A DNA stretch of 40,518 nucleotides from Pyrinomonadaceae bacterium. GTDB taxonomy: Bacteria; Acidobacteriota; Blastocatellia; Pyrinomonadales; Pyrinomonadaceae. Below the pieces are notes generated by a model. The model worked only from the letters and a program-made list of their open reading frames with translations, did not search any database and had not been told where the DNA came from. Positions 7,619 to 17,600 of this stretch are shown here, in pieces. How positions within the stretch are numbered: position 1 is the first letter of the stretch; each line of letters opens with the position of its first letter. Where the stretch lies: positions 1 to 40,518 of the forward strand of contig JABDKD010000238.1 of NCBI GenBank assembly GCA_013003215.1, in the 5' to 3' direction. The translations under genes and the position numbers were made by a program.

Positions 7619-10504
7619 CTATGGTGTACGCGAGGCTAGTTCAGAGACTTTGAATCTGTACACTGTTTGATCTTCTGTCAGCACCATTAGCTCTTGTTCG
7701 CCCTCCAGGAACCTCATATACGAGATCCTCTTTGTGAACCGAAGGTTTTTGATGGACTCACCCGAGTTTAGATCGTAGGCCGTCAAACGACCGGGTTCGT
7801 TTTCAATTACAATCAGGTTGTTTACCGTGCTCAGCGCGTTGAGGTACCCAAAGAATCTGAAACGAACTCTTTCCGCCTGTTTGGAATAGAGCAAAATACG
7901 CCTGTTGGTGTCGTCGATCACAAGCCAGTCACCACTAACGTACACGTCTTGTACACGAAAAGACCCCTCGCCGGTCTCAAGAAAAACATTTCGTTTGACC
8001 GCGCCGGAACTCGGTTCGACGATCTGTAGAAGATAATCGCCGTCTTTGTCACCCAGTTTTTCCCGCTTCTTTTTGAGCACCGGATCGGAGTTAATAATAT
8101 TCTTCGCAGTCTTGGATTTGATCAAATAGACAAAAACGAGGCTGTCATATTCCTTTGAGTATTCGATTCGGGGTCTTACGTCGTCGAAACGCTTCTGCCA
8201 CAAAACGATGCCCGTAACCGCGTCAATGAATTCCAGAGTGCCCTTTCTCCATCCAACATCTTCGAGAACTCCATCTTCTTCACGCCGTCTTTGAACCTCG
8301 GTCTTGTCCTTATCCCTTACCTCTTTTTTCTTTTCATCGGTAACAAAATTTACGATATACCTACCGTAGAGCCGGGCGGAGTCGCTTTCGATCTTATAAC
8401 CCTGTTGGATTGTGGCTTTAGCACCATCCATTATCCCGACCATGCGGGCCATGTTCTTCTGCTTTGGAAAATCGGTAAACATCCTACCGCCTTCCGCGAA
8501 GAAACCATTCCGAAAGCCTCGAATAAAAAACACCCTCGAACCAGAATCAGCATTCCAAAGGCTTCCCCGGCTTCGAACCGAGGCGGCAACCCATTTCCCA
8601 TCAGGCGAAATAGTCGCAGACCTGAGGGTGCCGAATTTGATATCAGGCACGTCCACCCGGGACAGCACCTTTCCATTGGCGACATAATAGAGGCCGATCT
8701 CACCTGTCTTTCTCTCCGCTACGAATTTATCACCATAGATGTCCATCGCGGGTGTCTTATTGGCCAGGTGAAATCGCTTGTTTTTCAGGTCATAAACACC
8801 GACCGGTGCGTTGTTCACCGGCTTGACGATCAAGAAGTCACCTTTGTGCGGTCGTGAGAATTGCCTGCCGTTCAGATAAAAGGTGTCGAGCCGCTTGCCC
8901 GACGGAAACTCAAAAACCCCTGACTTTTCTTCCTTGTCACCGTATACGCCTACCACGCGGTCATTCGATTCAAATGTGAATGCGCCGTAAATAAGCTGTT
9001 TAAGATTCTTATGAAGCTTGATCTCCTTCTTGGCCTGCAAATCGAATCCGAACGTTTTGCTGACATCCCCTCCCCAGCCAAACCGCACCGTTCCTCCGTA
9101 CCTTCCCCCAAGTATCAGAAAACGGGAGTTTGGTGAGTACTGCATATCAAACATCTTCAGAGGCTTGCCATCCGCGAGATTCCGCGCCCGAAGCCACAGG
9201 TAATACTCCGCAATACCGGGCACATAAAACTTCAGCCTTTCAAAAATCACCTTGTTTGACTGCACATCGTAAATTCGCAACGCCCATTTTCGGTTATAAC
9301 AAGCCAAATACTTGCCGTCAGGCGAGAGTTTCGATTCCCAGCAGCCCACACGCACAAATACCTCATGGACCGACTCAGCGGCTTGCTTCAGGATGTCCCA
9401 TTTTTGTACCCGGTGATTGGCGTTTGTAAATACAATCTTGTCTGACGACTCGGTGAATGCCGCGGGCAAAGCATCATCCGCCTCGATTCTGAATATGAAC
9501 TCGAAGGGTTGCGCTTTTAGTACGTTTATACCGCTGTCGTCTTGTGCGAGAATGTATTTGCCGTTCGGGCTAAATTTAATCGTATGAACCTGCGGAAGAA
9601 GCCTTGGAATGAGATTCGAACTACTGACAAGCCCGTGAAATTCCTCTTTGCCGCCCAAACCGGTGTAGTTGACTACATCGGCCTGCCATTGCTCGAAACT
9701 TGCCACGTCACCTGATCGTTGCTGCTTACAGGTCACGGGCAGGCCTTCAAATGTCTTCATCATTTTTTCGAGCCTTTTTTCGGAAACCGATTGCCCTCCA
9801 AATATATCGGTGAACCAGTTTCCCTTGCCTTCTTCTGTTTCAGACAGCCTCTTCCAGAAATTCAGGAATTCTTTTCCTTCATACCCGGCAGCAATCGTTG
9901 CGTACAAACCAATTTCATCCGCCTCGTATTGTTGCCGTGACTGGTGCTTGCGTTTGAACGACACCCTCTTTGTCCGGAACGTATCGAGATACTTGTTGTA
10001 TTTAATGAAAACGTCCTGCCGATCACCCAGCTTTTCAATTCCAAGTATCTTTTTGAATGACTTGGTGTAATCGACAGTGTGATGGCGCATTACTCCGTGA
10101 CCCATTTCATGACCGATCACCCATGCCAGCTCGTCTTCCGATTTCGCCAACGCTATGAGCTTTCGCGTTACGTACACATAGCCCCCCGCATGGATGAATG
10201 CGTTCGCTTCCGGTTGGTCTACAACGTGATAACGAAAGGTTATTCCGGATTCGGGAAGATGCTTTTCTATTCTTTCGCCGATTCGGCGTATGTAGGCTGT
10301 AAGGGCGGGATCATCAATTACACGAAAATCACGTCTCGACCGCTCTTGCAGAATCTCTCCGAGATACTGCTCCTGCTCGAGCGTGAACAGGTTGTCAGCA
10401 TTGGCATTAAAGACGACTTCCGGAGATCGGCATTCTTCTTGTGCTAATGCGGGAATGGCTGAACAAAAGAATAGAAACGAAACAAAGGTGAGAAGTCTTC
10501 CCAT
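7619..10504 (-). CDS. Secreted M48-family metalloprotease fused to a WD40-like beta-propeller
   Basis: 961 residues. A Sec signal peptide (about 1-21, ending ALAQ) precedes an M48 domain: zinc motif HEMGH at 132-136 and the third ligand in YEADEIG near 193-199. Before the HExxH lie the family's NAFIHAGGYVYVTRKL strands. From about residue 290 to the end the protein is a chain of propeller-like repeats with WD40-type phrases (KFSPNGKYILAQDDSG, KLSPDGKYLACYN, QYSPNSRFLILGG, TISPDGKWVAASVRS). M48 proteins such as BepA/LoiP degrade misfolded outer-membrane proteins; a propeller in place of the usual TPR tail could select substrates. The periplasm or outer membrane is the likely site. Start ATG 10504. 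Confidence 0.9.
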   Translation of the reverse strand: MGRLLTFVSFLFFCSAIPALAQEECRSPEVVFNANADNLFTLEQEQYLGEILQERSRRDFRVIDDPALTAYIRRIGERIEKHLPESGITFRYHVVDQPEANAFIHAGGYVYVTRKLIALAKSEDELAWVIGHEMGHGVMRHHTVDYTKSFKKILGIEKLGDRQDVFIKYNKYLDTFRTKRVSFKRKHQSRQQYEADEIGLYATIAAGYEGKEFLNFWKRLSETEEGKGNWFTDIFGGQSVSEKRLEKMMKTFEGLPVTCKQQRSGDVASFEQWQADVVNYTGLGGKEEFHGLVSSSNLIPRLLPQVHTIKFSPNGKYILAQDDSGINVLKAQPFEFIFRIEADDALPAAFTESSDKIVFTNANHRVQKWDILKQAAESVHEVFVRVGCWESKLSPDGKYLACYNRKWALRIYDVQSNKVIFERLKFYVPGIAEYYLWLRARNLADGKPLKMFDMQYSPNSRFLILGGRYGGTVRFGWGGDVSKTFGFDLQAKKEIKLHKNLKQLIYGAFTFESNDRVVGVYGDKEEKSGVFEFPSGKRLDTFYLNGRQFSRPHKGDFLIVKPVNNAPVGVYDLKNKRFHLANKTPAMDIYGDKFVAERKTGEIGLYYVANGKVLSRVDVPDIKFGTLRSATISPDGKWVAASVRSRGSLWNADSGSRVFFIRGFRNGFFAEGGRMFTDFPKQKNMARMVGIMDGAKATIQQGYKIESDSARLYGRYIVNFVTDEKKKEVRDKDKTEVQRRREEDGVLEDVGWRKGTLEFIDAVTGIVLWQKRFDDVRPRIEYSKEYDSLVFVYLIKSKTAKNIINSDPVLKKKREKLGDKDGDYLLQIVEPSSGAVKRNVFLETGEGSFRVQDVYVSGDWLVIDDTNRRILLYSKQAERVRFRFFGYLNALSTVNNLIVIENEPGRLTAYDLNSGESIKNLRFTKRISYMRFLEGEQELMVLTEDQTVYRFKVSELASRTP

Positions 10505-10540
10505 AACTACATCGGGTTTAATGTCTGAATTATGTTTTGG

Positions 10541-11554
10541 TTAGCCGCCTATAAAGCTCATCGAACGCGACGGCTGTTCAAAGGTTTCATCGTTGATATG
10601 ATGTGATGCTTCTTTCGTCAGCGTCACATCCCTGACAAATTCGATTACCTCGTCCCTCGACGCACCGCTTCGCAATACGCCCCGAAGATCATGTTCAACT
10701 GTAGAAAAGAGACATGTCCGAATCTGCCCGTCGGCAGTCAATCTAATTCTTGAGCATGCCCCGCAGAACATTTCAGTGACCGGAGCGATGATCCCAATCT
10801 CTCCGGAATCCGAGCCGTCAATCGTGTAATTCCAGGCGGTACCAAATCCGCGGGATACCTCTTTGAGAGTAATGGGCATTTCGGCACTTATCCGTTTGAC
10901 CATCTCCTTACCGGAAACAACGAGATCCCGCGACCATTCCTGTCCGGAATCGAGGGGCATAAATTCGATCAGACGCATCGAAATCCCCATATCGCTTGCA
11001 AACCGGGCAAAATCCACGAGTTCATGATCATTTCTCCCTCGCACAACACAGGCGTTTACCTTGAGCGGTTTAAGTCCCGCTTCCTTAGCCGCGTTGATTG
11101 CTGCAAAAACTTCTTTAAGTTTATCGACACCGGTTATGTCTTTGAAGTTTTCCCGGTCCAGGCTGTCCAACGAAATCGTTACTCTGTCGAGACCAAGCGA
11201 TTTGAGCGTGGCAGCCATCTCGGGAATCTTGAAGCCATTCGTGGTCAGGGCCAAATCTTTTAGCCTGCCGGATTCGCGCAAGCGGCCCAGCGATTCGACC
11301 AGTGTCTCTATTCCGCGTCTGAGCATCGGTTCGCCGCCCGTAAGCCGAATTTTCTTGATACCAAGAGACACGAAGATGTCGGACACATACTCGATCTCCT
11401 CAAACGTCAAAAGCGTATCGCGCCTCGCCATCGGAGGCTCGCCGTCAGGCAGGCAGTAAAAGCACCTGAACTGGCACCTGTCCGTGATACTGATACGTAA
11501 ATCACGGATACGTCTGCCATGAGAGTCGTAGAGATGTTCCTTCAGTTTGTCCAC
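10541..11554 (-). CDS. moaA: GTP 3',8-cyclase MoaA (molybdenum cofactor biosynthesis)
   Basis: 337 residues. The radical-SAM cluster motif CQFRCFYC follows the SITDR segment near residue 27; the C-terminal cluster appears as FCGACSRIRLTADGQIRTC (C-x2-C-x13-C), and the chain ends in the conserved GG. It converts GTP to 3',8-cyclo-GTP in the first step of molybdopterin synthesis. The start is GTG at 11554, giving MDKLKEHLYDSHGRRIRDLRISITDR, the usual N-terminus; no strong ribosome binding site precedes it. No other moa or moe gene is in the window, so the pathway is dispersed. Confidence 0.96.
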   Translation of the reverse strand: MDKLKEHLYDSHGRRIRDLRISITDRCQFRCFYCLPDGEPPMARRDTLLTFEEIEYVSDIFVSLGIKKIRLTGGEPMLRRGIETLVESLGRLRESGRLKDLALTTNGFKIPEMAATLKSLGLDRVTISLDSLDRENFKDITGVDKLKEVFAAINAAKEAGLKPLKVNACVVRGRNDHELVDFARFASDMGISMRLIEFMPLDSGQEWSRDLVVSGKEMVKRISAEMPITLKEVSRGFGTAWNYTIDGSDSGEIGIIAPVTEMFCGACSRIRLTADGQIRTCLFSTVEHDLRGVLRSGASRDEVIEFVRDVTLTKEASHHINDETFEQPSRSMSFIGG

Positions 11555-11654
11555 TTAGTTAGAACTTAGTCTCCGACGACTCGATTTTCAAGTTTTCAGA
11601 AACAAAGAATAAAATAATTTTTGCTGCGTGCCCGGGCCAAATAACAGCTGCTAT

Positions 11655-11684
11655 AGAGAAAGGGCCACCAAATAAAGGCGGCCC
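11655..11684 (-). terminator. Terminator of the SH3-domain protein gene
   Basis: Minus strand: GGGCCGCC (11677-11684) pairs with GGTGGCCC (11662-11669) through eight pairs including one G-U, loop of 7 nt, followed by TTTCTC. It lies about 25 nt past the stop at 11708. Confidence 0.7.
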
Positions 11685-11707
11685 GAGTCAAAAGTTAACG
11701 TTTATCG

Positions 11708-12706
11708 TTATCTGTATCCTTCGGCAATATCAGCGATTTGCTTTAAGACCAGCTGTTTTTCGACAAAAGGTGTGCTCGCAACAATTTTCCGGAGTTCCGA
11801 CAGCATCTTATTGAACTCGGCGCGGTCGCTTACATCACTCGTAGTGTAGTAGACGGTTTTTGTTCGAACATCGGAAACGATCGGTTGAAGCATCGCTCTC
11901 ATGTTCAAAAGTGCCTGTCTGCTATATTTCCCGCTGGGATAAAAATTCATGTACTCGCCCTGCGTAACACGGAGCAGGTACAGGTAGCAGTTGATATATC
12001 CTTCACATTCTCCCGGAATCGGGTTTGCCGCGGCTCGCCAGGCAATCTCCTCTCCAACCTTGTGCTTTTTGTACCGGCCGTGAAGTTCCCAAAACCTGTC
12101 GGCACGAACGTACCATTCACCGGCGGGTTCCGAATAAACAACATCCGTTTTATATTTTTCGAGGAATTCTTTGTAAGGCGAGGCCTTTTCTTTTCCGAAA
12201 GGTATCGTCTTCAGTGCGATCGAAAGTGCTTCGAGGGACTTCAACCTTAAATCACCGCCGATCTCAAACGTCTTCGCTTCGTCTGCTGCTCCGGGCAATG
12301 CTTCAAACAACTGCTTCGCAGTGCTGAATCTCATTTTCTTACGGGCAAAGTATTTACCAGCAATTGCCTGCATCTGAACACCCGGCTTCACGCGGTCGTA
12401 AGGTTGAGTGATCGACCGGGAAATCCAACCTGTCTTCTCGTCGTCCCCGGTCGATTCCAAGCGAACTTCGTCCCAGCCGTTCTTTTCTGCAATGGCTTTG
12501 AATCGGGTACCCAGTGTCGATTCCCTGAGAATCTTTCCCTGCAGACTCGGAGCGCTTCTAATCCTTCCGCTGGTTACTGCCATCAGAATTTCGCGCTCAA
12601 CATTTGCTTCTCCGTCCGAATTTGAAGAATCCTGCGCACTGACAACGAAAACAGCTGCCGTAGCGATAAACGCAATGGCAAATGCGGCTGTATATCTCTT
12701 TCTCAT
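11708..12706 (-). CDS. Secreted protein with bacterial SH3-like domain
   Basis: 332 residues. A signal peptide (about 1-24, ending VSAQ) leads to a bacterial SH3-type domain at roughly 40-100 (VTSGRIRSAPSLQGKILRES then GWDEVRL and TGWISRS). The rest is helical, contains WYVRADRFWELHGRYKKH and two Cys near PGECEGYINCYLYLL, and is not recognised. SH3-like domains of this kind usually bind peptidoglycan or peptides in the envelope. The ATG at 12706 lies one base past the queG stop and has GGAG seven nt upstream inside queG, so translation is coupled to queG. The functional link to queG is unclear. Confidence 0.85.
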   Translation of the reverse strand: MRKRYTAAFAIAFIATAAVFVVSAQDSSNSDGEANVEREILMAVTSGRIRSAPSLQGKILRESTLGTRFKAIAEKNGWDEVRLESTGDDEKTGWISRSITQPYDRVKPGVQMQAIAGKYFARKKMRFSTAKQLFEALPGAADEAKTFEIGGDLRLKSLEALSIALKTIPFGKEKASPYKEFLEKYKTDVVYSEPAGEWYVRADRFWELHGRYKKHKVGEEIAWRAAANPIPGECEGYINCYLYLLRVTQGEYMNFYPSGKYSRQALLNMRAMLQPIVSDVRTKTVYYTTSDVSDRAEFNKMLSELRKIVASTPFVEKQLVLKQIADIAEGYR

Positions 12707-12707
12707 C

Positions 12708-13670
12708 TTACTTCTCCGTATCTGAGTATTCCTCTTTCGAATCTACGAGCGCACGCGCGTTGCGCTGGAGCCCGCTCAGCTTGGTGCGTTTTACGGCACT
12801 CTTTCGAAATCTCTCTACGTACTCTTCATGTGTTAACGACAAAATCTCTTCATTATTGGGGGATAAGTTATGAGGACGCGGCTCAAATCGAGTCTCGCCG
12901 GTTGGGATTTGGAACCGGTTCCACGGGCAAACATCCTGACAAATGTCGCAACCGTAAAGCCAACCATCGAGGTTGCCGGTAAACTGATCTGGGAGTTCTG
13001 CGGAACGCAGCTCAATGGTAGCGTAAGATATACATAGATTTGAGTCAACCAGATATGGCTCCGTAATAGCCTTGGTTGGACAAGCGTCCAGACAAGCTGT
13101 GCAGCTGCCGCAATGGTCTTCAACCGGAGTGTCATTGTACTCAAGCTCAACATTTAGCAGCATTTCTGCCAAAAATACCCAAGAGCCGAATTCCCTGGTA
13201 ATGACGTTGGTATGCTTGCCGAGCCAACCGAGTCCCGCTCTTACCGCCCACGCTTTGTCCATTATCGGCGCTGTATCAACGCATACTTTTCCTTTGGCGT
13301 CAGGAATCGTCTCTTCTACCCAATTCAGCAATGACCAGAGCTTATCTTTAATTATTTCGTGATAATCGTCGCCCCATGCGTATCGGGAGATTTTCCCGGT
13401 TTCCGGATCTTCAGAATGTTGGGCAGGGGTGTAGTAGTTCACCGCAAGAGAGACCACTGATTTTGTACCCGGGAAAAGCAGCCTCGGATCTCCACGCTTG
13501 GCAGGATCGCGCGTAAGCCACGTCATTTCACCTTGGTGACCTCTCTCCAGCCATTCAACGAGTCTCTTACCCTCCGGCTCGAGGCTTTCAGCTTTTGCAA
13601 CACCGGCCAGGTCGAACCCCAGGCTCTTGGCTTTTTCAAGAATCCGCTCTGTAAGCAATCGTTTATCCAA
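12708..13670 (-). CDS. queG: Epoxyqueuosine reductase QueG
   Basis: 320 residues. The two ferredoxin-type motifs are CGSCTACLDACPTKAI (about 188-203) and CDICQDVCPWN (about 242-252), with the cobalamin-binding N-terminal domain before them (GFDLAGVAKAE, SLAVNYYTP). The enzyme reduces epoxyqueuosine to queuosine in the wobble position of GUN-decoding tRNAs. It is shorter than the E. coli enzyme, lacking much of the C-terminal HEAT-like tail, as in many other phyla. The start is TTG 13670, supported by AGGA six nt upstream. It follows ctlX by two bases. Confidence 0.95.
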   Translation of the reverse strand: MDKRLLTERILEKAKSLGFDLAGVAKAESLEPEGKRLVEWLERGHQGEMTWLTRDPAKRGDPRLLFPGTKSVVSLAVNYYTPAQHSEDPETGKISRYAWGDDYHEIIKDKLWSLLNWVEETIPDAKGKVCVDTAPIMDKAWAVRAGLGWLGKHTNVITREFGSWVFLAEMLLNVELEYNDTPVEDHCGSCTACLDACPTKAITEPYLVDSNLCISYATIELRSAELPDQFTGNLDGWLYGCDICQDVCPWNRFQIPTGETRFEPRPHNLSPNNEEILSLTHEEYVERFRKSAVKRTKLSGLQRNARALVDSKEEYSDTEK

Positions 13671-13672
13671 TG

Positions 13673-14590
13673 CTATTCCTGTGTTGCTTCAAACAGCTCG
13701 GCCACCATACAGCGAACCGAACCGCCCCCGGATTCTTCGATCGTTGGAATCGAAAACGAACTGATTTCGGTCAATAAGCCGAGCGTTTCGAGCTGACCGC
13801 CGGTTAACGATCTGTAGGCCGATTCAGACATAAGGAGAATAGGCGACCCACTCTTCGATTTGACCTGAATCATATTTCCGGCGAACGAGTTCATCTGTTC
13901 GAAATCGATCTCAACCAGCTTCCGCCCGGTTTCCCTGATCTTGTTTCGAAACGCCTCCTGCGTTTCCACTCCTTCGATGCAATCGACGCAGGCTACCGCA
14001 AAGTCCAGTCCTAAACACATCATCACGTTTGTGTGATAGATCCGCTTACCGGCCTGGTCACGTGCCACAAAAACGAATCGTTCGTAGCCTAACTGCTCAC
14101 ACCAGACATCTAGAACCCTTTCGTCTGTCCTGGACGACAAGCACGCAAAGGCCAGCTTTCTATCGTGATCTAGGACCAGGCTGCCGGTGCCCTCAAGAAA
14201 CCGGCCCTCTTCTTCGAAGCTGGTGAAGTCGACAGTTCGGGTTACAGAAATGAGTTCGCAAATGTTCGGGATTATCGCCCGTTCGAGGCGCCTCGCCCGG
14301 GATTCCATGGGGTACACGCAAAGCGTGCCATCCGGATGGGTCGAGAAAACGTTATTCGGAAAAACTGAATCCGGCGTATCGTGTTCGCCTGTTTCCTCGA
14401 CGACGAGAACGTCAACGCCCGACTCCAAAAGCTGACCGACCATCCTGTCAAACTCTTCTCTGGCCTTCGCCGCAACCTCACTGGAATCGATTTCAGGTTT
14501 TGATTGAAACGCGTTGCTCGCAGCCGTTTCGGGATTAAATCCAAAACGGAACGGCCTGACCATTAATACTTTTGAGGCGAGTATCGTCAT
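13673..14590 (-). CDS. ctlX: CtlX-like citrulline/arginine hydrolase (amidinotransferase fold)
   Basis: 305 residues of the guanidine-modifying pentein fold. Signatures are the early substrate loop PDSVFPNN, FLEGTGSLVLDH, YHTNVMMCLG with the catalytic His, and GGGSVRCMVAEL near the C-terminus with C294 as the nucleophile. This arrangement fits the arginine deiminase-related group called CtlX, annotated as citrulline hydrolase; family members differ in substrate, so arginine or a modified arginine is also possible. It is the first gene of a tight run with queG and the SH3 protein. Start ATG 14590. Confidence 0.85.
   Translation of the reverse strand: MTILASKVLMVRPFRFGFNPETAASNAFQSKPEIDSSEVAAKAREEFDRMVGQLLESGVDVLVVEETGEHDTPDSVFPNNVFSTHPDGTLCVYPMESRARRLERAIIPNICELISVTRTVDFTSFEEEGRFLEGTGSLVLDHDRKLAFACLSSRTDERVLDVWCEQLGYERFVFVARDQAGKRIYHTNVMMCLGLDFAVACVDCIEGVETQEAFRNKIRETGRKLVEIDFEQMNSFAGNMIQVKSKSGSPILLMSESAYRSLTGGQLETLGLLTEISSFSIPTIEESGGGSVRCMVAELFEATQE
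13677..13680 (-). promoter_or_regulatory. Shine-Dalgarno deciding the TTG start of queG
   Basis: Minus-strand AGGA six nt upstream of the TTG at 13670, located inside the last codons of ctlX; there is no ATG in a usable position. Confidence 0.6.
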
Positions 14591-14620
14591 GAACGCAGTC
14601 TAACACGGCGTATGCAAGGC

Positions 14621-14648
14621 AAAAAAAAGCCGGGCACAATGGCCCGGC
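14621..14648 (-). terminator. Strong Rho-independent terminator of the TonB-dependent receptor gene
   Basis: Minus strand: GCCGGGC (14642-14648) pairs with GCCCGGC (14629-14635), loop of 6 nt, followed by eight T (14621-14628). It separates the receptor gene from ctlX. Confidence 0.9.
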
Positions 14649-14669
14649 AAATCCCTATTTAAATGATGC

Positions 14670-17600
14670 TTAGAACGAGAACTTAGCGCCAAATTGGAAC
14701 TGTCTCGGGTCAAAGGAAGCTGTCGGACGGCTAAAGAAGCGTCCGCCGCTATCGCGCTGACCAAATTCGTTTACATCGGTAAAGAACGGAGAAGCTGAAG
14801 CCTCGTTAAACCTGTTGAATAGGTTAAAGACCTCACCAATCAGATCAATTTTGAACCTCTCTCCAAACCTGATCGACCTTGTCAGCCTGAGATCAACACT
14901 CGCATAGGAGTGCGTGATTCCACGGTTCCTTCCAAGATTTCCTGATTGGAAAGGTGCAGGAAGTGTCAAGGTTCCACCGGTCACATTAGGCCGATCAGTT
15001 TGTGTCGACTGGTCGTTGTTCGTATCAACGTTCGTGATGATATTGAATGGACGACCCGATGAGACCTCGATGATCGGTGCTACTGTAAAATCAGAAAAGA
15101 TCTTCTTGAGCACAGAGTCGGAAGAAGCCCACCCAACAGGCGATGAAACCAATCCGCTAAGCACGAATCTATGGCGCTGATCAAACAGTGAATCAGAACG
15201 TTCGGCCCTGAAGTTGTTCACGTCCTGCGGAAGCAAAAGCGTCTGCAGGTCAGAACTGTCATCAATCGAATGCGCCCATGTGTACGAAGCGAGGAATGCG
15301 AAGTTATTCGAGAAACGCCGGTTAAGCTCTACGTTCAAAGCGTTATAGCTCGACTTTCCATCAGATATCTGAGCATTCACTGCACCAAACGGAGATACGA
15401 TGCCAGGTGTACGCAATGTATTCGAAGCGGCGAGCGCGGCATTAAGTACAGCTGGTGTTACTGCGCCATTTGAAAGGGCTTGAGCCAGGAAGTAATTAGG
15501 AGCGTTCGGCCTGAAGAAGTTAGCAACAGCGGGGGCGATAACACCCTCGCCTGTTGTCGTATTCAGAGAGATTATCCCCGGAATTACGGCCACCCAAACT
15601 CCCGGAGCATTACACGCCGCCGGATTTACCGTCGAAACCGACTGTGTAGTCGGAGGAGCGGTACCAAAACATCTGCGGTAGTTCTCAACCTGGCTCGCAA
15701 CGTTCGGAGTGTTTAGATCCGTCGGGTGCGGCAAGTTTCTGGCGCCAACATATATGTAACCAACCTTAAGTGCCATGTCCTCGCCAATCTGCTGTTGGAC
15801 AGCTAGATTAGCCTGCGTTGCATAGGCATATTCAAAATCCTGCGCAATCGGCAGCGAGAAAGGAAGCACGGCCCCAAATCCCGGGAATGTCTGGTCGTTA
15901 AAACGCTGACGCCCAAACTGATAATCCGTTCCCGGTGCAACACCCGGCGTGAATGTGCCAGGAGGCAATGCGCCGCAAACCGGAGTTGGGGCAGCACCCG
16001 GAACACAAACCGTTCCCTGGAAAACCTGGGATGCGTTCAGCAACGCGGTCGGCGACGGACTTCCCGCAGTCAGGACGCCCTGCTGCTGCTGGGCAGCATC
16101 ACCGATATCCGAGTTCGTCGCGATCGCAAGAAGCGGGTGATCATAGAAAAGCCCAAGCGCGCCGCGAACCACCGTTCTTCCGTTCCCAAACATGTCAAAC
16201 GCAAATCCGAAACGCGGTGCCCAGTTGTCCAGGTCTCTGGGGATTCCCTGCTGAACGCCTACCGCATCCTGCGCGGCCTCGATATCCGCCGCAGACAACG
16301 TGATTCCCGAAAGTGGATCGGTCAAGCCAACTGTTGGTATTTGACGTGTAAGTTCTGCGTCATAACGAATACCGTAGTTGATCGTCAACTTCGGGTGTAC
16401 CCTCCAGGTGTCTTGCGCGAAGAACGCAAGCGGCTTATTGCTCATGTCTCCTGTCGGATCACCAAATCCCTGAATATATGTCGAAGGGAGTCCCAGTCCA
16501 TAAGATTGAACCGGCGTGAAGTTCGGAAGTCCTGCAAATGCCGGGTTCAGATTCGCCGCGTCAAACGGACCAAAGTTAAACAAACCCGAGAAGTTCAACT
16601 CAAAAATAAAGCTCGGAATATCTACAAAGTTGTAGTCACCGCCAAACTTGAATATATGGTCGCCATATACCCAGCTGAGATTGTCGGCAAACTGATAACG
16701 ATTCTCAGACCGAACTACCGGTGAGAACAATTCACGGCCGATAAACGCTGAACCCGAGATGTTGAAGGCGACAGCTTCTCCATTCTGTGAACGGAAAGTC
16801 GTCTCCCTTCGGCCAAAGCTAAACTTAAACTCGTTTGCCCAGTTCGATGAAAGGATCGAGGTCAGCTGCGAGGTGAACGAATAATCGGTTAGGTCCTGAA
16901 CACCTGTTCTCGAGAAGTCGTTTTGTCCTAGCGACTGGTTTTGCGATTCAACCTGGATACCTGTCACATCGTTCGTGTTGTATCCAAATCGAAGTGTCAG
17001 TTGATGGTTGTTATTGATCGCGTGGTCACCGCGAACAGAGAAGAAGTTGGTGTCTTCCGTAACAGGGAATTCCCTGTCGAGAAGATTGAGCGGACGGAAG
17101 GCGATCGGCAGCCCATTCGCGCCCATCGTTGCGGAAGGTACCGGAGCGCCCGAGAGAATAAATCTGGGACCGATTCCGCCTGGGCCGATCGGGCTTATAG
17201 CGGGACACATACTTCCGTCGTTTGGACTGATAAGCGGATTAGAACCGGTCAGTGCCGTCGTACCGCCTGACGATGCAAAGAACGCATACGCGCGCCCGCC
17301 GCAGATTAGTGCCGGATTGCCTGAACCAATCAATCCGGTAATGGCTGCGGCCTGTGCCGGCGTCAGGTTGTTAAAGGTCTGAGCGATCGGGTTCAATCCC
17401 GGAATTACCGGAATCGTTACCGACGCGCCAATTCCTCTCGCCGGATCTGATGTAAAGAAGCCAGACTCTTCACGATCTCTTCGCTCGTACGACAAAAAGA
17501 AGTGAGTCTTGTCCTTGATGATCGGCCCGCCAAACGTTGCACCCCATTGCGTACGCCTGAAGTCAGGTTTGTCCGCCGGAGCAAATGGATTTCGAGCCTG

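Noticed and set aside
16137-16724. Open frame of 195 codons on the plus strand, antisense to the TonB receptor
   Set aside because: Composition is rich in Arg and Lys with no domain-like pattern, and the opposite strand encodes a clear barrel domain. It is a shadow.
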